Shown here: positions 16,332 to 26,295 of the stretch, one piece after another
Position numbering within the stretch: the first letter of the stretch is position 1
Layout of the letters: each line of letters starts with the position of its first letter
Origin: Pseudoflavonifractor capillosus
Lineage (GTDB): Bacteria; Bacillota; Clostridia; Oscillospirales; Oscillospiraceae
NCBI RefSeq assembly: GCF_016902575.1
Contig: NZ_JACSNZ010000008.1
Location: forward strand, 1 to 64,000
Length of the DNA: 64,000 nt
Reading direction: 5' to 3'
Notes under the pieces: generated by a model
Told to the model about the DNA's origin: nothing
Seen by the model: the letters and a program-made list of their open reading frames with translations, nothing else
Database searches by the model: none
Made by a program: the position numbers and the translations under genes

Positions 16332-17582
16332 TTAGGAGCGGTAGTCTCCGTTGATTTTTACATACTCATAGGTCAGATCGCAGCCCCAGCAGGTGGCCTG
16401 GTCATCCCCCTCGTGGAGGTTCACTGCAATGACCACCTCGTCCTGACTCAAAATCTTCTTGGCCAAGTCCTCGTCAAAGTCCACCCCGGCACCCTTCTGG
16501 CACACCAGGATATCCCCCTGGATGGAGGAGAAGGACACGTCCACATACTCGGGACGGAACGGAGCCTTGGAATAGCCCATGGCGCACAGTACCCGGCCCC
16601 AGTTGGCATCCGCCCCGAACATGGCGGCCTTCACCAGGGAGGAACCCACCACCGCCTTGGCCAAACGCTCGGCGGTCTCCTCGTTGCGGGCCCCGGTCAC
16701 CGTGCAGGTGATGAGGCGGCTGGCGCCCTCGCCGTCGGCGGCGATGGAGCGGGCCATGGTCTCACACACCTGGTGCAGGGCCTTGTAAAACACGGTGAAG
16801 TCGTCATCCTTCCACTCGATCTGGCTGTTGCCCGCCAGACCGTTGGCCAGCACCACGCACATGTCGTTGGTGGAGGTGTCCCCGTCCACAGTGACCCGGT
16901 TGAAGGTGCGGGGCACAATGGCGTGGAGGGCTTCGGTGAGCATCTCAGAGGTGATGGCGCAGTCGGTGGTGATGAAGCACAGCATGGTGCCCATGTTGGG
17001 GTGGATCATGCCGGAGCCTTTGGCAATGGCCCCGATGGTCACCGGTTTGCCGCCGATGGTGACGGTGAGGGCGATCTCCTTTTTCACCGTGTCGGTGGTC
17101 ATGATGGCGTGGGCAGCAGCATCCGAGCCGTCATAGGACAGCTCCCCAGCCACCTGGGGCATCCCCCGCTCAATGGCGGCGATGTTCAAGGTCTGGCCAA
17201 TGACACCGGTGGAAGCCACGGCAAAGTCCTCCGGCTTCAGGCCCGTGGCGGCGGCAGCCAGCTCACACATCTTCTCGGCGTTCTCGTGGCTCATGGGAGC
17301 GCAGGCGTTGGCATTGCCGCTGTTGGCCACAATGCCCCGGCACACCCCGTCCTCCAGGTGGCCCATGGTCACATACAGGGGGGCGGCCTTCACCCGGTTG
17401 AGGGTGTAGGTGGCGGCTGCGGTACACTCGCAGTCGGACACGATCATGGCCAGGTCAGGCTTGCCTTTTGTGGCAGGCACCACAGGGGTCACATCCCCGG
17501 CGTGGCTGGCCTTGACGCCGCAGTATACCCCTGCGGCACGGAATCCTTTGGGGGCGGTGACGCCGCCGGAAATCGTCTTCAT
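16332..17582 (-). CDS. argJ: Bifunctional glutamate N-acetyltransferase / amino-acid N-acetyltransferase
   Basis: ArgJ recycles the acetyl group from acetylornithine to glutamate, so the pathway is of the cyclic kind; no argA or argE lies in the window. The 416-residue precursor cleaves itself before a threonine into alpha and beta chains. The site reads KGSGMIHPNMG-TML, where most family members have Ala before the Thr. The start is the second ATG (MKTISGG, 17582), seven bases from GGAG; the first ATG at 17588 is one base from that site. It follows argH by 12 bases. Confidence 0.94.
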   Translation of the reverse strand: MKTISGGVTAPKGFRAAGVYCGVKASHAGDVTPVVPATKGKPDLAMIVSDCECTAAATYTLNRVKAAPLYVTMGHLEDGVCRGIVANSGNANACAPMSHENAEKMCELAAAATGLKPEDFAVASTGVIGQTLNIAAIERGMPQVAGELSYDGSDAAAHAIMTTDTVKKEIALTVTIGGKPVTIGAIAKGSGMIHPNMGTMLCFITTDCAITSEMLTEALHAIVPRTFNRVTVDGDTSTNDMCVVLANGLAGNSQIEWKDDDFTVFYKALHQVCETMARSIAADGEGASRLITCTVTGARNEETAERLAKAVVGSSLVKAAMFGADANWGRVLCAMGYSKAPFRPEYVDVSFSSIQGDILVCQKGAGVDFDEDLAKKILSQDEVVIAVNLHEGDDQATCWGCDLTYEYVKINGDYRS

Positions 17583-17594
17583 ATTCATTCTCCT

Positions 17595-18977
17595 TTATTT
17601 GCTCCGCTGGGCCACGAACTCCTCCATGGCCTGGATCTGCTGGTTCACCGACTCCTCGGAGGGGCCGCCGTACACGGTTCTGCCGTTGACACAGGTCTTC
17701 AGCTGCAAAGCCTCGTACACATCCTCGTCAAACAGACCGCAAATGGCCCGGAAGTCCTTCAAGGGCAGGGTGTCCAGGCTCTCCCCGGACTTGATGCAGA
17801 TGTTCACCAGACGGCCCACGATCATGTACGCCTCCCGGAAGGGCATCCCCTTCTTCACCAGGTAGTCGGCGCAGTCGGTGGCGTTGATGAAGCCGCCGGA
17901 GGCCGCTTTGGCCATGTTCTTGGGCCGCACGGTCAGGGTGTCCAGCATGGCGGAAAACACGGGCACACACAGCTCCACCGTGTCGATGGCGTCAAACACC
18001 GGCTCCTTGTCCTCCTGCATGTCCTTGTTGTAGGCCAGAGGCAGACCCTTCATGACAGTGAGCAGGGTGATAAGGGAGCCGTACACCCGGCCTGTCTTGC
18101 CACGCACCAGCTCGGCCACGTCGGGGTTCTTCTTCTGGGGCATGATGGAGGAGCCGGTGGAGTAGGCATCATCCAAATCCACAAACTTGAACTCCCAGGA
18201 GCACCACAGAATGATCTCCTCGGAGAACCGGGACAGGTGCATCATCAAAATGGACAGAGCGGACAGCAGCTCAATGGCGTAGTCCCGGTCGGACACCGCA
18301 TCCATGGAGTTGTCACTGGGCTTGGCAAAGCCCAGGGCAGCGGCGGTCTGGAACCGATCCACAGGGTAGGTGGAGGTGGCCAGAGCGCCGGCCCCCAAGG
18401 GGCACTCATCCATGCGCTCCAGGCAGTCCTCCAGCCGGGTCACATCCCGGCGCAGCATGTTGGCATAGGCCATCATGTAGTGGCCGAAGGTGGTGGGCTG
18501 TGCCCGCTGCAAGTGGGTGTAGCCAGGCATCACCGTATGTACATTGGCCTTGGCCTTCTTGATGAGCACCTTCTGCAAGTCCACGATCATGTCGATGATG
18601 GTGGGAATCTGCTCCTTGACATAGAGTCTAAAGTCGGTGGCCACCTGGTCGTTGCGGCTGCGCCCGGTGTGCAGACGCTTGCCCGTCTGGCCGATGCGCT
18701 GGGTGAGAAGGGCCTCGATGTTCATGTGGATGTCCTCATTGTCCAGGGAGAACTCCACCTTTTCCTCCTCGATGTCGTCTAAAATGGCCTTCAGGCCCTC
18801 TACGATCTTCTCCGCCTCATGCTCCTCAATGATGCCTTGGTGCCCCAGCATGGTGGCGTGGGCAATGGAGCCACGGATGTCCTGCTCGTAGAGCCGGGCA
18901 TCAAAGGTAATGGAGGAATTGAAGTCGTTGACCTGTGTATCCGTTTCCTTTTGGAACCGGCCTGCCCATAATTTCAT
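17595..18977 (-). CDS. argH: Argininosuccinate lyase
   Basis: Cleaves argininosuccinate to arginine and fumarate, the final step. The 460-residue protein carries the fumarase/aspartase superfamily signature GSSIMPQKKNPD, the TGRSRNDQVATD region and the HTHLQRAQPTT-like segment (GYTHLQRAQPTTFGHY). I give the start at the ATG that yields MKLWAGRF, like other family members; a TTG two codons upstream (18983) sits six bases from AAGG and could be the true start. It lies 74 bases after argG. Confidence 0.95.
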   Translation of the reverse strand: MKLWAGRFQKETDTQVNDFNSSITFDARLYEQDIRGSIAHATMLGHQGIIEEHEAEKIVEGLKAILDDIEEEKVEFSLDNEDIHMNIEALLTQRIGQTGKRLHTGRSRNDQVATDFRLYVKEQIPTIIDMIVDLQKVLIKKAKANVHTVMPGYTHLQRAQPTTFGHYMMAYANMLRRDVTRLEDCLERMDECPLGAGALATSTYPVDRFQTAAALGFAKPSDNSMDAVSDRDYAIELLSALSILMMHLSRFSEEIILWCSWEFKFVDLDDAYSTGSSIMPQKKNPDVAELVRGKTGRVYGSLITLLTVMKGLPLAYNKDMQEDKEPVFDAIDTVELCVPVFSAMLDTLTVRPKNMAKAASGGFINATDCADYLVKKGMPFREAYMIVGRLVNICIKSGESLDTLPLKDFRAICGLFDEDVYEALQLKTCVNGRTVYGGPSEESVNQQIQAMEEFVAQRSK

Positions 18978-19051
18978 ATGCAATCACTGCCTTTTATAAA
19001 AAGATAGTCCAAGCGCAGGGGCGGCCTTTCGCCGCCCCTGCGTCAGAAAAG

Positions 19052-20269
19052 TTATTTCAACTTGCCCTGCTCCCGCAGTGCCTGCACGGTGTCGGGCAGA
19101 CCCCACAGGTTGATGAAGCCTGTTGCATCGTCCTGGTTGTAGTCGCTCTCCTCGAAGGTCACCAGATTCTCGGAGTAGAGAGAACAGGGAGAGGTGACGG
19201 AGGAAGTGATGATGTTGCCCTTGTACAGCTTCAGCTTCACGGTGCCGGTGACGTACTCCTGGGTCTTCACGGCGAAGGCCTGGAGGGCCTCCCGCAGGGG
19301 GGTAAACCACTTGCCGTTGTAGATGAGGTCGGCAAAGTCAATGGACAGCTTCTGCTTCATGTGCTTGGTGTCCTTGTCGATGGTGATCATCTCCAGCACC
19401 TCGTGGGCCCGGTAGAGGATGGTGCCGCCGGGGGTCTCGTACACGCCACGGTCCTTCATGCCCACCAGACGGTTCTCCACGATGTCCAGCAGACCGATGC
19501 CGTTGGCACCGCCCAGGTCGTTGAGCTTGCGGATGATGTCGCTGGCCTTCATCTTCTCGCCGTCCACCGCCACAGGCCAGCCCTGCTCAAAGTCGATGGT
19601 CACATAAGTCGCAGCGTCGGGAGCCATGGCAGGGGACACACCCATCTCCAGGAAGCCGGGCTTGTCGTACTGGGGCTCGTTGGCGGGGTCCTCCAGATCC
19701 AGGCCCTCGTGGGACAGGTGCCACAGGTTCTTGTCCTTGGAGTAGTTGGTCTCCCGGCTGATCTTCAAGGGCACGTTGTGGGCCTCGGCGTAGGCAATCT
19801 CCTCTTCCCGGCCCTTGATATCCCACTCACGCCAGGGGGCGATGATGGTCATCTCAGGGGCAAAGCGCTTGATGGCCAGCTCAAAACGCACCTGGTCGTT
19901 GCCCTTGCCGGTGCAGCCGTGGCAGATGGCGTCGGCGCCCTCGGCCTTGGCGATCTCCACCAGGCGCTTGGCGATGATGGGCCGGGCGAAAGCGGTGCCC
20001 AGCAGGTAGTCCTCATACTTGGCCCCCATCATCATGGAGGGGATGATCACATCGTCCACCATCTCGTCGGTGAGGTCCTCCACATACAGCTTGGAGGCGC
20101 CGGTTTTGATGGCCTTCTCCTCCAGGCCGTCCAGCTCGGTGCCCTGGCCCACATCCCCGGACACGGCGATAATCTCAGGGTTGCCGTAGTTCTCCTTCAG
20201 CCAGGGGATGATGATGGATGTATCCAAGCCGCCGGAATAGGCCAGCACTACTTTTTTCACTTCTGCCAT
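19052..20269 (-). CDS. argG: Argininosuccinate synthase
   Basis: ATP-dependent ligation of citrulline and aspartate. The 405-residue protein has the PP-loop AYSGGLDTS at residues 10-18, GDVGQG, the [15 protein letters not shown] segment and [10 protein letters not shown], as in type I ArgG. The ATG at 20269 is preceded by GGAGGAATGCAACC. It is the first gene of the argGHJBDF operon and lies behind a near-consensus promoter with ArgR-like boxes. Confidence 0.97.
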   Translation of the reverse strand: MAEVKKVVLAYSGGLDTSIIIPWLKENYGNPEIIAVSGDVGQGTELDGLEEKAIKTGASKLYVEDLTDEMVDDVIIPSMMMGAKYEDYLLGTAFARPIIAKRLVEIAKAEGADAICHGCTGKGNDQVRFELAIKRFAPEMTIIAPWREWDIKGREEEIAYAEAHNVPLKISRETNYSKDKNLWHLSHEGLDLEDPANEPQYDKPGFLEMGVSPAMAPDAATYVTIDFEQGWPVAVDGEKMKASDIIRKLNDLGGANGIGLLDIVENRLVGMKDRGVYETPGGTILYRAHEVLEMITIDKDTKHMKQKLSIDFADLIYNGKWFTPLREALQAFAVKTQEYVTGTVKLKLYKGNIITSSVTSPCSLYSENLVTFEESDYNQDDATGFINLWGLPDTVQALREQGKLK

Positions 20270-20311
20270 GGTTGCATTCCTCCAATGGTTTTTTCTATCT
20301 CAGTGAAGCCA

Positions 20312-20340
20312 AGTATACCCCTTTTGCTTTCAGAATGCAA
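20312..20340 (-). promoter_or_regulatory. Promoter of the arg operon
   Basis: Minus strand: TTGCAT (20335-20340), 17-base spacer, TATACT (20312-20317). Confidence 0.8.
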
Positions 20341-20350
20341 GCCCCCATTT

Positions 20351-20435
20351 TGCATAAGTATTCAGTTGTTTCCCAGATTTTATGGGTAATATTCCACAAC
20401 ACCCCATATTTATTCATGATAGAATGAATATTCAT
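20351..20435 (-). promoter_or_regulatory. Candidate ArgR (AhrC) boxes
   Basis: Upstream of the -35 are TGAATACTTATGCA (20351-20364, minus reading), a TATTCATGA half-site (20411-20419 plus) and a perfect palindrome ATGAATATTCAT (20424-20435). ARG boxes have the form TGAATNNNNATTCA. Position and likeness suggest repression of argG by arginine-bound ArgR; no argR gene is in the window. Confidence 0.45.
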
Positions 20436-20445
20436 CCATATATAC

Positions 20446-20482
20446 AAAAACTGGGGCCATTCCGCTTCCGGAATGGCCCCAG
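20446..20482 (-). terminator. Terminator of the clp gene
   Basis: A perfect 14-bp stem (20451-20464 with 20469-20482), four-base loop, then TTTTTG on the minus strand. Confidence 0.92.
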
Positions 20483-20487
20483 CTCAT

Positions 20488-22566
20488 TCAGACTTGTTTT
20501 TTCTCCCGGTGGAGCACCAACTGCTCCTGCTCCACCCCCAGGCAGAGCACGTCTCCCCGCTCCAGCTTGTTGGACAGGAGCATCTGAGCGGCAGGTTCCT
20601 CCACCCTTCGGCGTACCGCACGGCGGATGGGGCGGGCGCCCTGGTCTTGCTCCCGCTGCTCCATGGGGCTGGCCAGCAGGGACACTGCCTGCTCATCTGC
20701 CTTGAGTCCCACCCCCAGGGCGGCCAGACGACCCTCCAGGCCGCCCAGCAGCCGCCCGGCAATGCGCTCCATGTGGGACTTGTCCAGGCGATGGAAGAGC
20801 ACCACCTCATCCAGACGATTGAGAAACTCCGGCGGGAACTGGCGGCGCAGCTCCTCCATCACAGCGTTGGTGCGGTGGGCATCCAGGTCACCCCCGGCAA
20901 ACCCCATAGGGGGTGTGCGGCTGACCATATGGCGAGCCCCCACATTGGAGGTCATCACCACCACCGTATTGCGAAAATCCGCCTTCCGGCCCAGGCCGTC
21001 GGTGAGCACCCCGTCTTCCATCACCTGCAAGAGGATGTTGTGCAGGTCAGAGTGGGCTTTTTCCAGCTCATCAAAGAGCACCACCGACCAGGGACGACGG
21101 CGCACCCGCTCGGTGAGCTGTCCCCCTTCCTCGTGACCCACATAGCCAGGAGGGGCACCCACCAGTCGGGAGACCGAGTGCTTTTCCATATATTCCGACA
21201 TATCAAAGCGGATGATGGCCTCTTCGCTGCCGAACAGGGCAGCAGCCAGGGCCCGGCACAGCTCAGTTTTCCCCACACCGGTGGGGCCTAGGAAGAGAAA
21301 CACGCCCACGGGGCGGTTGGGCTCTTTCAGTCCCACCCGGCTGCGGCGAATGGCGGAGGCCACCGCCGTCACTGCCTGGTCCTGCCCCACCACCCGGCGT
21401 TTCAGCTCATTCTCCAGCTCCAGCAGCCGCTTGGCCTCCCCCTTGGTCACTGTCTCCACCGGGATGCCCGTCCACTGGGATACCACCGAGGCGATATGTT
21501 CCCCCTCCAGCTGCTGGTGAAAGGCTATCTGCTTGCGGGACAGCTTTTTCTTCAGCTCACAGCGAAAATCCCACTCCGCATCCCGGAGCATGGCCGCTCG
21601 CTCGTAATCCTGCTCCGCTGCCGCTGCCCGACGCTGTTGCGCGGCCTGCTCGATGCGGCCCATCAGTCCACGCAGGGAATGGGGAATTTCACCCTGCATC
21701 CGCAGCTTGGCTGCCCCCTCGTCCACCAGATCAATGGCCTTGTCGGGAAGGAATCGGTCAGGCAGGTACCGCCGGGACAGCTCCACCGCCGCCTCCAGCG
21801 CCCCGTCGGTAATCACCACCCCGTGGTGTTCCTCATACCGGGGCCGGATCCCCTTGAGGATGTCCAGGGCCTGCTGGGGGGTAGGCTCCCCCACCCGCAC
21901 GGGCTGGAACCGCCGTTCCAGGGCAGAGTCCTTTTCGATATACTTGCGGTACTCCTCCAAGGTGGTGGCACCTACCACCTGGATCTCTCCCCGGCCCAGG
22001 GCGGGCTTGAGGATGTTGGCAGCGTCAATGGCCCCTTCCGCAGAGCCTGCCCCCACAATGTTGTGCAGCTCGTCCAAAAACAAGATGACGTTGCCCACCC
22101 GGCGCACCTCCGCCAGGATCTGGTTGACTCGGTCCTCAAACTCCCCCCGGTACTTGGTACCCGCCACCATGGACACCAGATCCAGGGACAAAAGCCGCTT
22201 GCCACACAGCACCGGGGGCACCTGCCCCGCAGCCATGCGCACAGCCAGCCCCTCTGCCACGGCGGTCTTTCCCACCCCCGGCTCTCCCACCAGGGCGGGG
22301 TTATTTTTGGTGCGCCGGGAGAGGATCTGAACCACCCGGTTTACCTCTTCATCTCGGCCAATGAGGGGGTCCAGCGCACCCATAGCTGCCATGCGGGTGA
22401 GGTCTCGGGAATAGCGGTCGGTGAGTTTGGTCTCTCCGCCCTCCCGCACACGGGTGCGCTCGGCCCGGGTGGCCTGGAGCTCCCCGCCCCAGCCCATGGA
22501 GTCCCGGGGCTGTCCGCCCTTTTTCCCCACTGGGGGCTGCTGCTTCCATTCCTTGCTGTGTTCCAT
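20488..22566 (-). CDS. Clp AAA+ ATPase (ClpC/ClpE-like) lacking the N-terminal repeat domain
   Basis: A 692-residue unfoldase with two AAA modules: Walker [10 protein letters not shown] (94-102) and Walker B ILFLDELH (161-168) in the first, Walker A GPTGVGKT (427-434) in the second. Between them is a UVR-type middle segment (about 315-345, [19 protein letters not shown]). An MGF tripeptide (554-556) sits where the ClpP-docking loop lies, so it probably feeds ClpP. Only about 65 residues, low in complexity, precede module 1: the Clp_N double repeat of ClpC is absent. ATG at 22566 follows AGGAGGG. No mcsA/mcsB/ctsR neighbours occur; the flanking genes are argG and a ferredoxin. Confidence 0.9.
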   Translation of the reverse strand: MEHSKEWKQQPPVGKKGGQPRDSMGWGGELQATRAERTRVREGGETKLTDRYSRDLTRMAAMGALDPLIGRDEEVNRVVQILSRRTKNNPALVGEPGVGKTAVAEGLAVRMAAGQVPPVLCGKRLLSLDLVSMVAGTKYRGEFEDRVNQILAEVRRVGNVILFLDELHNIVGAGSAEGAIDAANILKPALGRGEIQVVGATTLEEYRKYIEKDSALERRFQPVRVGEPTPQQALDILKGIRPRYEEHHGVVITDGALEAAVELSRRYLPDRFLPDKAIDLVDEGAAKLRMQGEIPHSLRGLMGRIEQAAQQRRAAAAEQDYERAAMLRDAEWDFRCELKKKLSRKQIAFHQQLEGEHIASVVSQWTGIPVETVTKGEAKRLLELENELKRRVVGQDQAVTAVASAIRRSRVGLKEPNRPVGVFLFLGPTGVGKTELCRALAAALFGSEEAIIRFDMSEYMEKHSVSRLVGAPPGYVGHEEGGQLTERVRRRPWSVVLFDELEKAHSDLHNILLQVMEDGVLTDGLGRKADFRNTVVVMTSNVGARHMVSRTPPMGFAGGDLDAHRTNAVMEELRRQFPPEFLNRLDEVVLFHRLDKSHMERIAGRLLGGLEGRLAALGVGLKADEQAVSLLASPMEQREQDQGARPIRRAVRRRVEEPAAQMLLSNKLERGDVLCLGVEQEQLVLHREKKQV

Positions 22567-22666
22567 GGAATCCCTCCTGTCGTCCCTCCAATCATGGGTT
22601 GATTTGGCCTGGTTTATACCCCTGCTGCCGGGATTTTTCTCCTCCCCCATTTCCCAAAATTCCTTA

Positions 22667-22694
22667 TTGCTTTTTTCGAGAGATATGCTACAAT
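22667..22694 (+). promoter_or_regulatory. Promoter of the ferredoxin gene
   Basis: TTGCTT (22667-22672), 16-base spacer, TACAAT (22689-22694). Confidence 0.65.
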
Positions 22695-22733
22695 GAGAAT
22701 GGTTCTAACTCTAAAGATGGAGGTGTATTTTAC

Positions 22734-22907
22734 ATGGCACATGCAATCAACGATACCTGCGTGTCCTGCGGCGCTTGTGAGTCCACCTGCCCCGTGGGCG
22801 CTATCTCCATGGGCGACGATCACATGCAGATCGACGCTGGCAGCTGCATCGACTGCGGCTCCTGCGCTGGCGTTTGCCCCGTGGGCGCCATTGCTCCCGC
22901 TGACTAA
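22734..22907 (+). CDS. 2[4Fe-4S] ferredoxin
   Basis: A 57-residue clostridial-type ferredoxin. Two CxxCxxCxxxCP clusters are complete: CVSCGACESTCPVG and CIDCGSCAGVCPVG, each binding one [4Fe-4S] cluster with the last cysteine exchanged between halves. It is a low-potential electron carrier of the kind reduced by electron-bifurcating Bcd-Etf, whose genes lie at 25-28 kb, though that link is inferred. GGAGGTG precedes the ATG; promoter and terminator make it monocistronic. Confidence 0.95.
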   Translation: MAHAINDTCVSCGACESTCPVGAISMGDDHMQIDAGSCIDCGSCAGVCPVGAIAPAD

Positions 22908-22924
22908 TCTAGTCTGCAAAAGAG

Positions 22925-22960
22925 AAGTCCGCACAGCTTATGCTGTGCGGACTCTTTTTG
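22925..22960 (+). terminator. Terminator of the ferredoxin gene
   Basis: A 12-bp stem AGTCCGCACAGC (22926-22937) with 22942-22953, then CTTTTTG. Confidence 0.9.
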
Positions 22961-23011
22961 TCCATGAAACGGCGGCCATCGCTATGCGATGGCCACCATA
23001 TTTTTTTCCGA

Positions 23012-24676
23012 TTAGAACAGGCCGGAGATGACGCCGTTTTCGTCCACGTCGATCTTCTCGGCAGCAGGCACCTTGGGCAGGCCGGGCATGGTCATGATGT
23101 CCCCGGTCTGCACCACCACGAAGCCGGCACCGGCGGACACCTTCACTTTGGACACGGTGATGGTAAAGCCCTCAGGGCGGCCCAGCTGGGTGGCGTCGTC
23201 GGAGAGGGAGTACTGGGTCTTAGCCATGCACACAGGCAGCTTGTCAAAGCCCATGGCCTCCAGGCGGGCCAGCTCCTTGGCGGCAGCGGTGGTGTAGTGT
23301 ACCCCCACGCCTCCATACACCTTTTCCACAATCGCCTGGATTTTATCCTTCAAAGACATCTCCAGGTCGTAGGCATAGCGGAAGTCCTTGTCCTGCTCAC
23401 ACAGGCGCAGCACTTCCTCAGCCATCTCCAGGCCGCCTTCGCCGCCCTTGCCCCACACCTCGGACAGGGCCACGTTCACCCCCAGCTCCTGGCAACGGGT
23501 GCGGATGAGGTCCAGCTCCGCCTCGGTATCATTGGCAAAGCGGTTGATGGCCACCACGGCGGGCAGGCCGAACACCTTTGTCACGTTCTCCACGTGCTTG
23601 AGCAGGTTGGGCAGACCTCGCTCCAGAGCCTCCAGGTTCTCCGCCCCCAGCTCGGTCTTAGGCACCCCACCGTTGTACTTCAGGGCCTTGACGGTGGCCA
23701 CGATGACCACGGCGTCGGGCACCAGTCCGGCGGCTCGGCACTTAATGTCCAGGAACTTCTCGGCGCCCAGGTCAGCGCCAAAGCCCGCCTCGGTGACCAC
23801 ATAGTCGGCCAGCTTCAAAGCGGTGTCGGTGGCGGAGACGGAGTTGCAGCCGTGGGCAATGTTGGCAAAGGGGCCGCCATGCACCAGGGCGGGGGTGTGC
23901 TCCAGAGTCTGCACCAGGTTGGGCTTGATGGCATCCTTCAAGAGGGCAGCCATGGCGCCCTGGGCCTTCAAATCGGCGGCAGTGACAGGCTTGTCGTCGT
24001 AGGTGTAGCCCACGATCATGCGGCCCAGTCGCTCCTTCAGGTCGGCAAGGCCCGTGGCCAGGCACAGCACCGCCATGATCTCACTGGCCACGGTGATGTC
24101 GAACCCGTCCTCCCGGGGCACCCCCTGCATCCGGCCACCCAGGCCGTCCACAATGTTGCGCAGCTGGCGGTCGTTCATGTCCACGCAGCGACGCCAGGTG
24201 ATCTTCTTCACATCAATGCCCAGGGCATTCCCCTGCTGAATATGGTTATCCAGCATAGCGGCCAGCAGGTTGTTGGCTGCCCCAATGGCGTGGAAGTCTC
24301 CGGTGAAGTGGAGGTTGATGTCCTCCATGGGCACCACCTGGGCGTATCCGCCGCCGGCGGCGCCCCCCTTCACCCCGAACACCGGGCCCAGAGAGGGCTC
24401 ACGGAGACAGAGCATGACATTCTTGTCCAGACGGCGCAGGGCATCGGCCAGGCCCACAGAGGTGGTGGTCTTGCCCTCCCCGGCGGGGGTGGGGTTGATG
24501 GCGGTGACCAGGATCAGCTTGCCCTTCCGGGGCACCTCCCGCAGGGGGGTGATGTCGATCTTGGCCTTGACCTTGCCGTAATACTCCAGCAAATTCTCGT
24601 CGATACCGGCCATAGCCGCCACCTGACCAATGGGAAGCATTGTTGCCTCCTGGGCAATTTGAATGTCTGTTTTCAT
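23012..24676 (-). CDS. fhs: Formate-tetrahydrofolate ligase
   Basis: Makes 10-formyl-THF from formate, THF and ATP, feeding purine and one-carbon metabolism. The 554-residue protein has the P-loop [11 protein letters not shown], the FTGDFHAI segment and the [21 protein letters not shown] signature. The ATG at 24676 ([10 protein letters not shown]) is eight bases after GGAG. It is monocistronic and lies behind a ZTP riboswitch with an overlapping terminator, so it should be induced when ZTP/ZMP builds up under folate shortage. Confidence 0.96.
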   Translation of the reverse strand: MKTDIQIAQEATMLPIGQVAAMAGIDENLLEYYGKVKAKIDITPLREVPRKGKLILVTAINPTPAGEGKTTTSVGLADALRRLDKNVMLCLREPSLGPVFGVKGGAAGGGYAQVVPMEDINLHFTGDFHAIGAANNLLAAMLDNHIQQGNALGIDVKKITWRRCVDMNDRQLRNIVDGLGGRMQGVPREDGFDITVASEIMAVLCLATGLADLKERLGRMIVGYTYDDKPVTAADLKAQGAMAALLKDAIKPNLVQTLEHTPALVHGGPFANIAHGCNSVSATDTALKLADYVVTEAGFGADLGAEKFLDIKCRAAGLVPDAVVIVATVKALKYNGGVPKTELGAENLEALERGLPNLLKHVENVTKVFGLPAVVAINRFANDTEAELDLIRTRCQELGVNVALSEVWGKGGEGGLEMAEEVLRLCEQDKDFRYAYDLEMSLKDKIQAIVEKVYGGVGVHYTTAAAKELARLEAMGFDKLPVCMAKTQYSLSDDATQLGRPEGFTITVSKVKVSAGAGFVVVQTGDIMTMPGLPKVPAAEKIDVDENGVISGLF

Positions 24677-24704
24677 CTTCCATGCTCCTTCCTGCGCCAC
24701 AAAA

Positions 24705-24816
24705 ACAAAAAGGGCGCACTGATTCAAAGTGCGCCCAGACGGTCGGCAATACGGCACATCTCGCGCCGGCTGTACTCCATGTGGTCACTCCACTTCCGTC
24801 AGTCATACAGCACATC
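24705..24816 (-). promoter_or_regulatory. ZTP (pfl-type) riboswitch with overlapping terminator
   Basis: Read on the minus strand, the leader shows the conserved pfl-motif blocks: TATGACTGACGG, GTGGAGTGACCACATGGAG, and after a variable hairpin CCGACCGTCTGGGC. The last block runs straight into an intrinsic terminator (GGGCGCACT 24712-24720 with 24728-24736, then TTTTTG). This fits ZTP binding that stabilises the pseudoknot and prevents termination. The family typically lies upstream of fhs/pfl and purine genes, as here. Confidence 0.85.
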
Positions 24817-24817
24817 T

Positions 24818-24847
24818 ATCTTACCATGTTCCCACCCGCAGCGTCAA
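24818..24847 (-). promoter_or_regulatory. Promoter of the riboswitch-fhs transcript
   Basis: Minus strand: TTGACG (24842-24847), 18-base spacer, TAAGAT (24818-24823). Confidence 0.65.
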
Positions 24848-24900
24848 GGGCTTTCCCCTTCTCCCTGTGCACCAGACGCCTTCCCGTATATTACAGAGAG

Positions 24901-24930
24901 TTATCCACAACTTCCACAAAGTTTTCCACA
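24901..24930 (+). promoter_or_regulatory. Cluster of DnaA-box-like 9-mers
   Basis: One perfect DnaA box TTATCCACA (24901-24909) is followed directly by ACTTCCACA (24910-24918) and TTTTCCACA (24922-24930), all in the same orientation. It lies between fhs and etfA, not beside dnaA. The rest of this 440-base gap holds a GGGAGGGGC/GCCCCTCCC hairpin near 25074-25093 and no gene. Confidence 0.5.
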
Positions 24931-25121
24931 CCCTCTATCCGTTGGTGTGCAAGGGATTCCAGTTATTTTCCAATATTACGCAGTTCTACAAATGGTAGTT
25001 TTCCATCACGCTAAAGCAGGTGATTTTTCATGGTTTTGGCCCGCCTCTCCCCTGGCATTGCCCTGAACCCCTTGGGAGGGGCAAGCCCCTCCCCTACCAC
25101 AGCACCGTAGGCAAATACGGC

Positions 25122-25159
25122 AAAAAAAGACTGACTTCCCCGGAGGGAAGCCAGTCTTT
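25122..25159 (-). terminator. Terminator of the butyrate operon
   Basis: An imperfect 15-bp stem around 25126-25159 (AAAGACTGGCTTCCC on the minus strand) ending in a run of seven T, just past etfA. Confidence 0.85.
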
Positions 25160-25170
25160 GAAAGCGAAAC

Positions 25171-26277
25171 TTAGGCCTTCTCAGCCTTGAACTTGGCAAT
25201 GGCCTCGGTCAGCATGGGGCCGACCTTGAACAGGTCGCCGGTGATGCCGTAGGTAGCCACGTCAAAGATGGGGGCATTCTCGTTCTTGTTCACAGCGATG
25301 ATGCACTCAGCGTCCTGCATGCCGGACACGTGCTGAATGGCGCCAGAAATGCCCAGAGCCACATAGATCTTGGGGTGAACGGTCTTACCGGTCTGACCAA
25401 CCTGGTGATCCACGCTGATGTAGCCGTCATCCACCACAGCACGGGAAGCGCCAACCACGCCGCCCAGGACGTTGGCCAGCTCCTCGGCGATCTCCAGACC
25501 ACGCTTGGGATCGGCGCTGATACCACGACCCACGGCAACCACAACGTCGGCGCCGATGAGGTCCACAGCCTTCTTGGCGGACTTGACGATCTCCACCAGA
25601 TCCACGTGGATGTCAGCCTCGGTCAGCTGCACGTCCACCTTCTCCAGGACGGTCTTAGCAGCGGTCTCCTCGTTGAAGGCCTGGGTCTGCATCACGCCGG
25701 GACGCACGGTGGACATCTGAGGACGATAGTCGGGGCACACGATGGTGGCCATCAGGTGGCCGCCAAAGGCGGGACGGGTCATCTTCAGGTTGGTGTTCTC
25801 CTCGAACTTGGTGTTGTCCACGTCGATGGTGGAAGTGGTCTTCAGGAAGGCCTTGTACTTCTCCACATCCACGTCCAGGTGGGTGCAGTCAGCGGTCAGA
25901 CCGGTCTTCAGACGGGCAGCCACACGGGGGCCCAGGTCACGGCCGATGTTGGTAGCGCCGATGAGGAAGATCTCGGGCTTCTTGTCCTCCACCAGGTCGC
26001 AGATGACCTTGGTGTAAGCATCGGTGGTGTAGTCCTTCAGCAGGGGGTGATCGCAGATGTACACACGGTCGGCACCGTAGCCGCCCAGAGCCTTGGCGTA
26101 GGTCTCATTGACCTCGTGGCCCAGCAGCACGCCGCACAGCTCCACGCCCAGATCGTTGGCCAGCTTGCGGCCCTCGCTGAGCAGCTGGTAGCCAGTGCTG
26201 AGGATCACGCCGTCGCGCTGCTCGCAGAATACCCACACGCCCTTGAAGGCGGCAGTGTCTTTACTATTGAAAGCCAT
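25171..26277 (-). CDS. etfA: Electron transfer flavoprotein alpha subunit
   Basis: A 368-residue EtfA. The C-terminal FAD domain has GRGIS, SRAVVDDGYI and the signature HQVGQTGKTVHPKIYVALG...GAIQHVSGMQ, with NKNENAPIF near the end. With EtfB it forms a heterodimer holding two FAD that passes electrons from NADH to ferredoxin and to Bcd by flavin-based bifurcation; this role is inferred from its place next to bcd. AAGGAG lies nine bases before the ATG. Last gene of crt-hbd-bcd-etfBA. Confidence 0.95.
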   Translation of the reverse strand: MAFNSKDTAAFKGVWVFCEQRDGVILSTGYQLLSEGRKLANDLGVELCGVLLGHEVNETYAKALGGYGADRVYICDHPLLKDYTTDAYTKVICDLVEDKKPEIFLIGATNIGRDLGPRVAARLKTGLTADCTHLDVDVEKYKAFLKTTSTIDVDNTKFEENTNLKMTRPAFGGHLMATIVCPDYRPQMSTVRPGVMQTQAFNEETAAKTVLEKVDVQLTEADIHVDLVEIVKSAKKAVDLIGADVVVAVGRGISADPKRGLEIAEELANVLGGVVGASRAVVDDGYISVDHQVGQTGKTVHPKIYVALGISGAIQHVSGMQDAECIIAVNKNENAPIFDVATYGITGDLFKVGPMLTEAIAKFKAEKA

Positions 26278-26295
26278 AATTCAGTGCTCCTTCCC

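Noticed and set aside
16311-18782. An 823-codon plus-strand frame opposite argJ and argH
   Set aside because: Same codon-bias effect as over rpoBC; low-complexity product and no ribosome-binding site.
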